Shown here: positions 1-6,514 of the stretch, in pieces
Position numbering within the stretch: position 1 is the first letter of the stretch
How the letters are laid out: every line of letters begins with the position of its first letter
Assembly (NCBI GenBank): GCA_003513015.1
Contig: DOTA01000101.1
Coordinates: forward strand, 1-6,662
Source of the DNA: Chloroflexota bacterium
Lineage (GTDB): Bacteria; Chloroflexota; Anaerolineae; Anaerolineales; UBA11858
DNA length: 6,662 nt
Direction: 5' to 3'
The notes under the pieces: model-generated
Told to the model about the DNA's origin: nothing
Database searches by the model: none
Seen by the model: only the letters and a program-made list of their open reading frames with translations
Translations under genes and position numbers: made by a program

Positions 1-1831
1 GCGCGGCCGCGCCGCCCGCCAGGGTGATCCCGGATCATCTCGGTTTTATCTCTCCCTAGAAGATGATTTGATGGTGCGCTTTGGCGGCCAGCAAATGGAA
101 AGCATGCTCTCCCGCCTGCGCGTGGATGATGCTTTGCCCATCGAAAATAACCTGGTCAGCCGTATCGTTGAATCCTCCCAAACCCGAGTGGAGGGGGCCA
201 ACTTTGATGTGCGCAAGCATTTACTGGAATACGATGATGTGCTCAACACCCAGCGCGGCAAAATCTACGGGCAGCGCGATCGCATCTTCATCAAAGATGA
301 TCTCAACGATGATGTCACCGAGATGCTCAAAACCGAAGTGCTCCAGCGCGTGCCCGAAGCCCTGGCCGATGAAGGCGGCCCCTGGAAATTATTAGCCTGG
401 CTGGAGCAAATTCAGCCCTCGCTGCCGCTACACAACAGCATTTTCCCTTCGTACTCGATCCGCTTAATCGCTGAACAAATGATGGGGCGAAAATCCGCAA
501 ATCTCACTCGTCAACAAGCCCAAGCCGCGCTCTTGAAAATTTCAGCTGAAGCCATCAAAGCGGAAGAGGAGCACACCCTCGCCAGCGTCAATCACCTGCT
601 CGATCAGAGCCTGACGCGCATGGAAGAGCAATTGGAAGAGCGCCTGGATACCCTCGATGCTTTCATCGAAGGGATCGAGGATGGCGATGAAAGCGATACC
701 CGTAGCCCGCAACAACTGGCCGAGGAACTGGTTCAGGTGGTGCGCCTGCCGATCCGCCTGAATAATGCCCAAATCCGTGAATTGCGCGATGACCCGCGAG
801 CCGCGGCTGAAACTGTGCGCGATCAAATTGAAAAGGTGATGACCGGCCTGACAATCGCCCGGCTGGTAGGCGCGGTGCAGCGCCTGATCCGGGAAGAGAT
901 TGGCCTGGCTGGCATCTCGTTGAATGATGCCGATTGGGATGATCTCTCCGATCAGGTGATTGAAGCTGTTGAGAATACTTTTGCCAACCGACTGGAACGC
1001 TTCATCGGTGATGCCGAAACCCCGGGGCAAATTGCCAGCGATTTGGAGAAAGGGCTTGACCGGCTGGACAAAGAAACCCTGGATACTTCTGATCTATACC
1101 GGCTGCTGCTGACCATTCCCCAGGGGCGGCGCGCCGATTTCGACCGCAAAACCCACCGCCGAATTTGGGTGCGCACCACGCGCATCACTTTCATCTATGC
1201 CGCCGCCAAACTGTTGGAAAACCGCGAGACGGAGGAGATCACCCAAGAGGTGCTCACTCACCTTCAGGGAGCGCAAGCCGCCATTCGCCAGGTTTGGGGC
1301 GAGAGCGAGATCAACCGCCTGGGTGCGGTCCGTCCCGCTGATTTGGATGCTACTGCACGCGCGGGCCTGCGCAAAGCCCTGGGTGAAAGCGCCTTTGCTG
1401 AAATCCGTTCTCAGAGTTTTAATACCCTCCCCGAGGTGCAGCAAAATCAGATTGAGGCAGAATTGGGGCGGCAGGCCATCACCCAAATTTACCGGCAGTT
1501 GTTGCTGCGGGTGATTTCGGAATTATGGGTTGAGTATTTGACTCAGATGGAAGCCTTGCGCGTTTCGATTGGGTTGGAGGCTTATGCGCAGCGCGATCCG
1601 TTGGTGCAATACAAAAATAAGGCTTTCGAGATGTTCCAGGGGCTGCTGCGAGATATGCGCATGAGCCTGGTAACCCGGATGTTCACCTACCGACCGCGTG
1701 ATCTCAGCAGCGTACAATCCAACATCAATGAAGTGGAGGATGCTCCGGCACTGGTCGCTGAAGCAGCGACAGAGGCCCCCCCCAGCGAAGACACAACCGC
1801 CAAAAAGAAACGCGGGCGCAGGCGGCGATAA
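1..1831 (+). CDS. secA: Protein translocase ATPase SecA, C-terminal part (5' end outside window)
   Basis: SecA is the cytosolic ATPase that pushes unfolded preproteins through SecYEG. The reading frame is open from base 2, giving 609 residues here, so the ATG at 68 is internal and not the start. Seen at the left edge is the end of the second nucleotide-binding domain (GRAARQGDPGSSRFYLSLED, helicase motif VI region). It is followed by the scaffold-helix signature NFDVRKHLLEYDDV near window residues 67-80 and IYGQR at 88-92. The later scaffold signature (ELWVEYL, then YAQRDPLVQYK) comes at about residues 507-545. About 420 residues separate Tyr89 from Trp509, against about 115 from my memory of E. 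coli SecA, so the helical wing region is enlarged by roughly 300 helix-rich, charged residues. The usual cysteine-rich zinc tail is absent; the protein ends in an acidic/Ala/Pro stretch and a basic KKKRGRRRR. Identity is very secure. Confidence 0.97.
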   Translation, partial: RGRAARQGDPGSSRFYLSLEDDLMVRFGGQQMESMLSRLRVDDALPIENNLVSRIVESSQTRVEGANFDVRKHLLEYDDVLNTQRGKIYGQRDRIFIKDDLNDDVTEMLKTEVLQRVPEALADEGGPWKLLAWLEQIQPSLPLHNSIFPSYSIRLIAEQMMGRKSANLTRQQAQAALLKISAEAIKAEEEHTLASVNHLLDQSLTRMEEQLEERLDTLDAFIEGIEDGDESDTRSPQQLAEELVQVVRLPIRLNNAQIRELRDDPRAAAETVRDQIEKVMTGLTIARLVGAVQRLIREEIGLAGISLNDADWDDLSDQVIEAVENTFANRLERFIGDAETPGQIASDLEKGLDRLDKETLDTSDLYRLLLTIPQGRRADFDRKTHRRIWVRTTRITFIYAAAKLLENRETEEITQEVLTHLQGAQAAIRQVWGESEINRLGAVRPADLDATARAGLRKALGESAFAEIRSQSFNTLPEVQQNQIEAELGRQAITQIYRQLLLRVISELWVEYLTQMEALRVSIGLEAYAQRDPLVQYKNKAFEMFQGLLRDMRMSLVTRMFTYRPRDLSSVQSNINEVEDAPALVAEAATEAPPSEDTTAKKKRGRRRR

Positions 1832-1857
1832 AGGTTAAAAGATTGAGATTAACTTCG

Positions 1858-1897
1858 CCATTGATAGAGGCGTGAAATTGCCCGCCTCTATCAATGG
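1858..1897. repeat. Perfect 15-bp inverted repeat after secA
   Basis: The arms at 1858-1872 and 1883-1897 are exact reverse complements (CCATTGATAGAGGCG and its complement) around a 10-base loop. The hairpin starts 27 bases after the secA stop. It could act as a 3' stabilising structure or transcription terminator for secA. No T-run follows the right arm (the next bases are TATACTAACG), so it is not a standard intrinsic terminator. The right arm runs into the extended -10 element proposed for the next gene, so the palindrome could also be an operator. Confidence 0.75.
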
Positions 1898-1903
1898 TAT
1901 ACT
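1895..1903 (+). promoter_or_regulatory. Extended -10 promoter element upstream of the deaminase gene
   Basis: TGGTATACT fits the extended -10 pattern TGnTATAAT with one mismatch. No good -35 hexamer stands at 16-18 bases upstream, which is acceptable for extended -10 promoters. Transcription would begin near 1910, leaving an untranslated leader of about 30 bases before the ATG at 1940. The element overlaps the right arm of the 15-bp inverted repeat. This is an inference from sequence pattern only. Confidence 0.45.
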
Positions 1904-1939
1904 AACGTACTCCTTATTTTAGGAATACAGGCTCACTAG

Positions 1940-2992
1940 ATGCACGCAAAAGCTCGCCGCTCGCTCGATTTTTATACTGCTCTGCCCAAGGTAGATCTAC
2001 ACCGGCACCTGGAAGGTTCGGTGAGGCTCAGCACGCTGATCGAAATTGGGCACATCCACGAGATCAATTTAGTGGGAACTGAGCATCTCCGTCCTTTAGT
2101 GCAGGTGGGGGAAGACGAACCTTATACCTTTGAAAATTTTCTTTCGAAATTTGCCACCCTGCGTTTATTTTATCGCTCGCCCGATGTCATTGGGCGCATC
2201 ACCCGCGAAGCCATCGAAGATGCCGCCATTGACAACATCCGCTACCTGGAATTACGCTTTACTCCTGTGGCTTTGAGCAAGGCCGAAGATTTTCCACTAG
2301 GTGAGGTGATGGATTGGGTGATCGATGGGGCGCAAAAAGGCGAAGCGGAATCGGGCGTAAAAACTCGCCTGATCGCCAGTATCAACCGTCACGAAAGCCT
2401 GGAATTAGCCGAAAAAGTAGCCCGTTTGGCGGTGGAGCGCAAAGATCGCGGGATTGTAGGCCTGGATTTGGCTGGCAGCGAGGCCACTGCACCCGCTGCG
2501 CCGTTTATTGGCATTTTTCGGGAAGCGCGGCAAGCGGGATTGGATATCACCATCCATGCCGGTGAATGGGGCGGCCCAGAGAATGTGCACCAGGCCATTG
2601 AAGATTTCAAAACGCAGCGCGTTGGGCATGGGGTCCGCGTGATGGAAGACCCCCATACGGTGGCACTGGCCCAAGAGCGAGGTACCACCTTTGAGGTCTG
2701 TATCACCAGCAATTACCAATCAGGCGTGATCCCCGTTTTGGCAACACATCCATTTGCACGCATGCTCTCTGCGGATTTGAATGTCACGCTCAATACGGAT
2801 GATCCCAGCATTTCACAAATCATTCTGAGTCAGGAATATCGTTTGGCGAATGAAGAATTGGGCATCCCGTTGTCGATTTTGCGCGATCAAACCCTAGCTG
2901 CCGCTAGAGCGGCGATGTTGCCGGACAGCGAGCGCGCAGACCTGGTTGAGATGCTGACTGCGGGATATCAGAAAATAGCTTCCACCCTTTAG
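1940..2992 (+). CDS. add: Adenosine deaminase family protein
   Basis: This 350-residue protein matches the size and motif order of the metal-dependent adenosine deaminase family, which hydrolyses adenosine or deoxyadenosine to inosine and ammonia in purine salvage in the cytosol. Visible are the N-terminal KVDLHRHLEGS with metal ligands His21 and His23, and GLDLAGSE at 174-181. IHAGE carries metal ligand His206 and catalytic Glu209, VGHG carries His230, and LNTDDPS carries Asp287 and Asp288. All expected active-site residues are present, so it should be active. EVCITSN (252-258) stands where the family has its C-x-(T/S)-SN segment. The start is supported because the family motif begins only about 15 residues in; a weak CAGG lies 8 bases upstream. 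It has its own promoter and terminator and no functional partner nearby. Relatives acting on aminofutalosine or other N6-modified purines share this fold, so the substrate is less certain than the family. Confidence 0.92.
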   Translation: MHAKARRSLDFYTALPKVDLHRHLEGSVRLSTLIEIGHIHEINLVGTEHLRPLVQVGEDEPYTFENFLSKFATLRLFYRSPDVIGRITREAIEDAAIDNIRYLELRFTPVALSKAEDFPLGEVMDWVIDGAQKGEAESGVKTRLIASINRHESLELAEKVARLAVERKDRGIVGLDLAGSEATAPAAPFIGIFREARQAGLDITIHAGEWGGPENVHQAIEDFKTQRVGHGVRVMEDPHTVALAQERGTTFEVCITSNYQSGVIPVLATHPFARMLSADLNVTLNTDDPSISQIILSQEYRLANEELGIPLSILRDQTLAAARAAMLPDSERADLVEMLTAGYQKIASTL

Positions 2993-3029
2993 CAAAAATC
3001 ACTTGTTTCGTTTCCCCTTGCAAGAAAAT

Positions 3030-3064
3030 GCCCCAGCGAGATGATCTCATGCCAGGGCTTTTTT
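3030..3064 (+). terminator. Intrinsic terminator of the deaminase gene, possibly bidirectional
   Basis: An imperfect hairpin spans 3030-3058. The outer GCCC pairs with GGGC, then GC with GC after a two-base mismatch, then GAGAT with ATCTC at the apex, with a two-base bulge on the right arm. Six T residues follow directly (3059-3064). It lies 38 bases after the deaminase stop. Read on the minus strand, the same hairpin is followed by ATTTTCTTG, so it may also stop transcription arriving from the convergent gene at 3841-3137. Confidence 0.7.
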
Positions 3065-3078
3065 GATGCCCTTCCCGG

Positions 3079-3122
3079 TCACAAATTGCGCTTTTTTAGC
3101 AGGCAGGAAACGCAATTTGTGA
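3079..3122. repeat. 12-bp perfect inverted repeat with 20-base spacer
   Basis: TCACAAATTGCG at 3079-3090 is the exact reverse complement of 3111-3122. The spacer contains a T6 run (3092-3097). It lies just beyond the stop codon of the leftward membrane-protein gene (3137), so in that transcript it would form a 3' hairpin. Neither side is followed by a T-run outside the stem, so it is not a typical intrinsic terminator; 3' end protection or a regulator site are alternatives. Confidence 0.6.
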
Positions 3123-3136
3123 GCGGGGGTATTCCA

Positions 3137-3841
3137 TTATCCGACCCGCCGCTCCCATTCAGCAACGGCCTGGCGGATCATCACGCGCACGCGTTCATAG
3201 GGGACAGCATCAATGCCTTCGTATTGTTCCAAGCCTACCATCACCACCATACCGCGGTCAGGAAACTCTACCAGACGAACGGCCCATTTTTGCATATTAG
3301 CGGCATTGAGATTTTCTTGCAGGATGGCGTCAATTTGAGCGACAATGCTTTGGGCAGGGATGGCCGAGGTGGAGACTTCTGCCTCCAGGGCTTGCGTAAA
3401 AATTTCCATCGGGCGGAAACCGGGGCGCTTCGGCTCCGGTTTATTTTCCAGGGTAACTGCGGTCAACCTGGCATCCATCGCAGAATCGGGAACGGAGATT
3501 TTCTCCGCCGCTTCGGGTTTTATCGTGCTGGGGGGTTCCAGCCACTGATAAAAATCCATCACCACCTTCAATAAAATCTCTTTTTCCTTCGGAGTGAGAT
3601 CACTGCTGCGCTTATAGTATTCGTTTTCAATCTGGAAAACCATCCGCCGATCACGCTGATCGCGCCACAAATGCGCGATCTCAACCAAATTTTGGTTGGG
3701 GGATTTTGTTTTTTTCGACCCACCTTTATCGCTATCTTCCCGAAAGAAACTGCTCAACAAAAGGCCCAATAGAACACCGATGGCCAGCACCACAAAGGCC
3801 CCAAAAATGACAAAAATCGGATTGCTCAGTAAATTATTCAT
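3137..3841 (-). CDS. Unknown protein with one N-terminal membrane helix and a conserved-looking C-terminal domain
   Basis: I do not recognise a named family. The 234-residue product has an uncharged N-terminus and one strongly hydrophobic helix at about residues 9-33. Arg, then a cluster of Lys (39-46), follows it, which predicts the C-terminal bulk in the cytoplasm. Residues 52-102 are charged and helical, rich in Trp, Tyr and Arg (HLWRDQRDRR, FYQWLEPP). Residues 103-144 form a Pro/Lys/Glu-rich linker. Residues 145-234 look like a compact alpha/beta domain (IDAILQENL, VRLVEFPDRGMVVMVGLEQYEGIDAVP, ending in AVAEWERR). There is no cleavage site or lipobox, so it should be an anchored protein and not a secreted one. 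A Shine-Dalgarno AGGG lies 8 bases before the ATG and a TATAAT promoter sits about 70 bases upstream. It is transcribed alone and converges with the deaminase gene. Its composition matches its neighbours, so a real gene is likely. Confidence 0.85.
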   Translation of the reverse strand: MNNLLSNPIFVIFGAFVVLAIGVLLGLLLSSFFREDSDKGGSKKTKSPNQNLVEIAHLWRDQRDRRMVFQIENEYYKRSSDLTPKEKEILLKVVMDFYQWLEPPSTIKPEAAEKISVPDSAMDARLTAVTLENKPEPKRPGFRPMEIFTQALEAEVSTSAIPAQSIVAQIDAILQENLNAANMQKWAVRLVEFPDRGMVVMVGLEQYEGIDAVPYERVRVMIRQAVAEWERRVG

Positions 3842-3912
3842 TTTTCTTACCCTAAATTAAAATGCTGGGCCGTTTTTGCAGAGAATACGCCAAAATTACT
3901 TTGCACAGCCGT

Positions 3913-3941
3913 ATTATAGCAGTACTCCGCCTCAAGCTAAA
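3913..3941 (-). promoter_or_regulatory. Sigma-70-type promoter for the membrane-protein gene
   Basis: On the minus strand a perfect TATAAT (3918-3913) is preceded, after 17 bases, by TTTAGC (3941-3936), which matches the -35 consensus at three of six positions. Transcription would begin near 3906, giving a leader of about 65 bases. The exact -10 and ideal spacing support it; the weak -35 suggests moderate strength or activator help. Confidence 0.6.
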
Positions 3942-4012
3942 CCCTTACTGAAAAATTTCATCACACTGGAAATGATCACCTTAACGAACTCATGTTACAT
4001 ACTCAGCGGCCC

Positions 4013-4064
4013 CTTCGACGGCAAGCCAGGAACAGGTTGAGCTAGGTCGAAGCTTGTTCCCGGC
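4013..4064. repeat. Degenerate REP-like palindromic element
   Basis: Bases 4025-4038 pair with 4051-4064: GCC, one mismatch, then GGAACAGGTT against AGCTTGTTCC with two G-T wobbles, around a 12-base loop. CTTCGAC at 4013-4019 can instead pair with GTCGAAG at 4046-4052. The combination of CCTTCGAC, GGAACAGG, TTGAGC and GTCGAAGC resembles, from memory, the dispersed intergenic repeat containing CTTCGAC...GCTCAGG seen in many environmental bacteria. The match is loose and is an inference. Confidence 0.4.
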
Positions 4065-4074
4065 TCACTGCTCC

Positions 4075-4140
4075 GGGTGCTGCGTAAAAATCGTAAGGAG
4101 ATTTCCCATCACACCTGCTTGACGGCAGCACTCAATCTCC
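4075..4140. repeat. Two interleaved inverted repeats around the hydrolase promoter -35 box
   Basis: GGGTGCTGC at 4075-4083 can pair with GCAGCACTC at 4125-4133, with one G-T wobble. GGAGATT at 4097-4103 is the reverse complement of AATCTCC at 4134-4140. The two pairings interleave, so they would form either a pseudoknot or DNA-level symmetry. The second repeat brackets the -35 hexamer (4119-4124). They may be operator-like or remnants of a structured RNA; no known riboswitch family fits. Confidence 0.4.
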
Positions 4141-4147
4141 CTATACT
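4119..4147 (+). promoter_or_regulatory. Strong sigma-70-type promoter for the HAD hydrolase gene
   Basis: TTGACG (4119-4124, five of six to consensus) is separated by exactly 17 bases from TATACT (4142-4147, five of six). Transcription would begin near 4154, leaving a leader of about 33 bases. This is the best-looking promoter in the window. Confidence 0.75.
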
Positions 4148-4176
4148 TCTGGCGAAACCAACTCAAGAGAGAAAAT

Positions 4177-4180
4177 GGAG
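4177..4180 (+). promoter_or_regulatory. Ribosome binding site deciding the HAD hydrolase start
   Basis: GGAG at 4177-4180 sits six bases before the ATG at 4187, ideal spacing. Two other in-frame ATG codons, at 4175 and 4181, overlap or abut this GGAG; the ATG at 4175 could use only the weaker GAGAG just upstream. The start at 4187 also gives the N-terminus typical of HAD proteins. Confidence 0.6.
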
Positions 4181-4186
4181 ATGAAC

Positions 4187-4789
4187 ATGCCCATCAAAGC
4201 TGTGATTTGGGATATTGGCGGCGTTCTCATGCGAACGGAGGATGCCGCACCCAGAGCGGAACTTGCCGCAGAGTTAGGGGTGACGCGGGACTATTTAGTG
4301 GAACTCGTCTTTGGGGGAGAACAGGGCGCTCGCGCCCAAAAAGGAGAACTGACCCAAAAAGAAATCTGGGATTATGCTCGCGAGCAGTTAAATCTCAGCG
4401 ATGGCGCTTACCCCGATCTGCGTGAGCGTTTCTTCGCCGGGGATGTGCTGGATATGGCGTTAATCGAATATATCCGCTCTCTCAAACCGCGCTATAAAAT
4501 CGGCATTATCAGCAATGCCTGGAGCGAACTACCCGCTGCTTTGGAAGAGTGGGGCATCCTGAATGTTTTCGATGTGATTGTGGGTTCCGGGGATGAAGGG
4601 ATTATGAAACCCAACCCGCTGATCTTTCAAATCGCCATGGAACGTTTGGCGGTTACGCCGGAAGAAGCCGTTTTCGTAGATGATTTTATCGAGAATATCC
4701 GCGGGGCGCGTGAATTTGGGATCAACGCCATTCACTTTCAAAGCCGGGATCAGGCCGTTCAGGACTTGGAAGCTTTATTGGCGGGCTAA
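4187..4789 (+). CDS. HAD-superfamily hydrolase, subfamily IA, with DxG motif I
   Basis: This 200-residue protein has all four HAD motifs in order and is probably a small-molecule phosphatase in the cytosol. Motif I is WDIGGVL with nucleophile Asp9. Motif II is IISNA with Ser109. Motif III is Lys141 in MKPNP. Motif IV is VFVDDFIENIRGA with Asp165 and Asp166. A helical cap of about 75 residues lies between motifs I and II (about 17-92), typical of subfamily IA (variant 3). The residue two after the nucleophile is Gly11 where the classical general-acid Asp is expected. This DxGG variant recurs in the family, as in YihX-like sugar-phosphate phosphatases, so it does not prove inactivity. The substrate cannot be told from sequence. 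The gene could start at 4175 (204 residues). It is monocistronic and converges on the response regulator gene with 10 bases between stops. Confidence 0.9.
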   Translation: MPIKAVIWDIGGVLMRTEDAAPRAELAAELGVTRDYLVELVFGGEQGARAQKGELTQKEIWDYAREQLNLSDGAYPDLRERFFAGDVLDMALIEYIRSLKPRYKIGIISNAWSELPAALEEWGILNVFDVIVGSGDEGIMKPNPLIFQIAMERLAVTPEEAVFVDDFIENIRGAREFGINAIHFQSRDQAVQDLEALLAG

Positions 4790-4799
4790 ACGTTGAATC

Positions 4800-5477
4800 T
4801 CAATTCTCTAAAATATAACCAACCCCCTGAACGGTGACGATATAAGCCGGTTGGGAAGGGTCGGTTTCAACTTTGCGGCGCAAGCGATAAATAAGCTGTT
4901 TCAACATGCTGCGGTCGCCGCCTACCGGCCCCCAAATATCATCGATGAGCATTTCAAAGGTCAGCACCTGCTCATGATTGATCATCAGAGCTTCGAGCAG
5001 TTTGCATTCTAATTTGGTGAGATGCTGCGATTTCTGCTTTCCCACCTGAACTTCGCAGCGCGCCGGATCCAGCAGCAGATCGCCCACTTTTAGTGGCCCG
5101 GAGGCACTTTGCTGCCGGTCACTGGTTCTCCGCAGCACAGCCTCGACACGCGCCACCAATTGGCGAGGGCTAAAAGGCTTGACGATATAATCATCGGCCC
5201 CAATTTGCAGGCCACGCACGATGTCATCTTCAGCGCCGCGCACACTCAGGATGATGATGGGGGTTTCGGAAACGGCGCGCACCCGCTGGCAAACCTGCAA
5301 GCCATCTAATTTGGGTAAATTCAAATCGAGGATCAGAATATCCGGGCTTTCAGTCTGCCAGCGTTCCAGGGCGGTCTGTCCATCGTGGGCCGCGATGACC
5401 TCAAAGCCAGCGCGCCGCAAGGTGAAAGAAACCACATCGGCCAGGGCTAGATCATCATCGACGACTAAAGCTTTCAT
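4800..5477 (-). CDS. OmpR/PhoB-type response regulator
   Basis: This 225-residue protein has a receiver domain (about 1-118) and a winged-helix DNA-binding domain (about 128-225). It is expected to bind promoter DNA when phosphorylated by the adjacent kinase. The acidic pocket is Asp7-Asp9, the phospho-acceptor Asp51 (LILDLNLP), the switch Ser78, the aromatic Tyr97 and the conserved Lys100 (KPF). The effector domain shows [21 protein letters not shown], then the recognition region [14 protein letters not shown] and the hairpin wing [11 protein letters not shown], all typical of OmpR regulators. Its ATG overlaps the kinase stop as ATGA and has AAGGAG seven bases upstream, so the two are translationally coupled and co-transcribed. 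Target genes are not evident; PhoB, KdpE or ResD-like naming would be guesswork. Confidence 0.95.
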   Translation of the reverse strand: MKALVVDDDLALADVVSFTLRRAGFEVIAAHDGQTALERWQTESPDILILDLNLPKLDGLQVCQRVRAVSETPIIILSVRGAEDDIVRGLQIGADDYIVKPFSPRQLVARVEAVLRRTSDRQQSASGPLKVGDLLLDPARCEVQVGKQKSQHLTKLECKLLEALMINHEQVLTFEMLIDDIWGPVGGDRSMLKQLIYRLRRKVETDPSQPAYIVTVQGVGYILEN

Positions 5478-6514
5478 GGCAACTCTCCTTCGCCTTCTTC
5501 GAGCGAGAGGGAAAACTCAAAAATGGAACCACCTCCGGGGTTATCTGCCACGGAAATCTGCCCACCGTGCTGTTCCAGGATGGCTTTGACCACCGATAAA
5601 CCTAATCCAACCCCATATTGGGCTTCATCTTTATCCCCTAAACGCACATACCGGCGAAAGATATCTGTCCGCGTTTCTAAAGGGATTCCTGGTCCGTGGT
5701 CGGCAACCATTCCATGAAGTGAGTTACCATCGACCCGAAGCGTGAGTTCGATAGTTTCACCGATGGGGCTATATTTGCTGGCGTTGGATATCAAATTGAC
5801 CAAAACCTGCACCAATCGGGTGGAATCGACTTTGACAATCGGCAACTGGCGCGGAATGTAGCGCGTTAGGGTTTGCTGGCGGCGGGTGAGCAAGGGGCGC
5901 ATGATGTGCAGCGCTTCGTCGGCAACCTGATGTAAATTAGTTTTGCGCCGCCGGATGCGAAACTGCCCGGCTTCGATGCTGGTGCTTTCCAAGAGATTGT
6001 CGATCAGGGTTTGCAGCCCGGTAACGCTGAAATGGATGGAGTTGAGCAATTGGGCGATTTCAGCTTGAGAGAGTTGCCCCAAATCTTCCAGCAAAAGCTC
6101 AACGGAGGCGTTCAAGGCTGAAAGCGGGGTACGGAATTCGTGTGAGATGTTGCCCAGAAAATAGGATTGCAGTTTTTTTTCAGCCTGTTCTTCCGTTTGA
6201 TCGCTCAGTACCAAAACCGTATCACCCTCATTGGATGGAAGTTGCACTTGGGTGACCAATAAAGTTAACGCTTCGCCATTCTGGTGGAGTACCTCGATTT
6301 GTTTCTGCCGCCCCGGACGGGGTAATAACATCTGAAAAGAAATCTGCTCTTCTGGCAAACGGAAGATCGCATCCAGCGGCCGAGATAAGGCCAGTTCACC
6401 TGGCCAGCCGCTGATTTTCTCAGCCCCATGATTAAAGGATGTAATGCACCCAGCGGCATCGAAAGCTACAATCCCCACTTCGGTAGAAAATTCTGGATCA
6501 GGGTTTGGGTTCAT
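5474..6514 (-). CDS. Soluble PAS-domain sensor histidine kinase
   Basis: This 346-residue kinase has no membrane helix and no signal peptide, so it should act in the cytoplasm. Residues about 8-105 form a PAS-like sensor domain ([20 protein letters not shown], then ISGWPGELA). The dimerisation and phospho-acceptor domain follows with His125 in SHEFRTPL. The ATPase domain has the N box (NLISNASKY, Asn244), the G1 box (DHGPGIP, Asp272), the F box (IFRRYVRL) and the G2 box ([10 protein letters not shown], about 301-310). All catalytic motifs are intact. It should phosphorylate the regulator whose gene overlaps its stop codon. The PAS domain has no obvious heme or flavin signature, so its signal is unknown. 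The ATG at 6514 is the most upstream possible start because an in-frame TGA lies seven codons before it; the ribosome binding site (GGAT, five bases away) is weak. Confidence 0.95.
   Translation of the reverse strand: MNPNPDPEFSTEVGIVAFDAAGCITSFNHGAEKISGWPGELALSRPLDAIFRLPEEQISFQMLLPRPGRQKQIEVLHQNGEALTLLVTQVQLPSNEGDTVLVLSDQTEEQAEKKLQSYFLGNISHEFRTPLSALNASVELLLEDLGQLSQAEIAQLLNSIHFSVTGLQTLIDNLLESTSIEAGQFRIRRRKTNLHQVADEALHIMRPLLTRRQQTLTRYIPRQLPIVKVDSTRLVQVLVNLISNASKYSPIGETIELTLRVDGNSLHGMVADHGPGIPLETRTDIFRRYVRLGDKDEAQYGVGLGLSVVKAILEQHGGQISVADNPGGGSIFEFSLSLEEGEGELP
5485..5490 (-). promoter_or_regulatory. Ribosome binding site of the response regulator, inside the kinase gene
   Basis: AAGGAG on the minus strand (5490-5485) lies seven bases before the regulator ATG (5477). 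It fixes that start and indicates efficient re-initiation at the ATGA junction. It is much stronger than the site before the kinase, so more regulator than kinase should be made. Confidence 0.75.

Larger units (their letters stand above)
3842..4186. other. Divergent intergenic region of 345 bases with palindromes and two promoters
   Basis: No credible gene lies here. The left part carries the leader and promoter of the leftward membrane-protein gene, and the right end carries the promoter and ribosome binding site of the hydrolase. Between them, 4011-4141 holds several inverted repeats (listed separately). Bases 3942-4010 show nothing I can interpret. Confidence 0.7.

Noticed and set aside
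68..70. ATG that could be taken as the secA start
   Set aside because: The frame is open to base 2 and encodes the conserved GRAARQGDPGSSRFYLSLEDD just before it, so the gene continues beyond the left edge.
542..1030. 162-codon open frame antisense to secA
   Set aside because: It has no recognisable motif, lies wholly inside secA, and fits a codon-bias shadow of that gene.
1858..1897. Calling the post-secA hairpin an intrinsic terminator
   Set aside because: No T-run follows either arm, so only an inverted repeat is reported.
3041..3574. 177-codon open frame on the plus strand opposite the membrane-protein gene
   Set aside because: It is His/Gly/Phe-rich in the manner of an antisense shadow and starts inside the deaminase terminator. 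The minus-strand frame has a promoter, a ribosome binding site and a sensible membrane topology.
4011..4141. Known structured RNA (SRP RNA, T-box, SAM, cobalamin or c-di-GMP riboswitch)
   Set aside because: Several hairpins are possible, but none of the conserved cores I know of these families is present. Most of the structure lies upstream of the predicted hydrolase transcription start.
5221..5589. 122-codon plus-strand frame across the kinase-regulator junction
   Set aside because: Both genes on the minus strand are certain by domain content; this frame has no ribosome binding site or motif.
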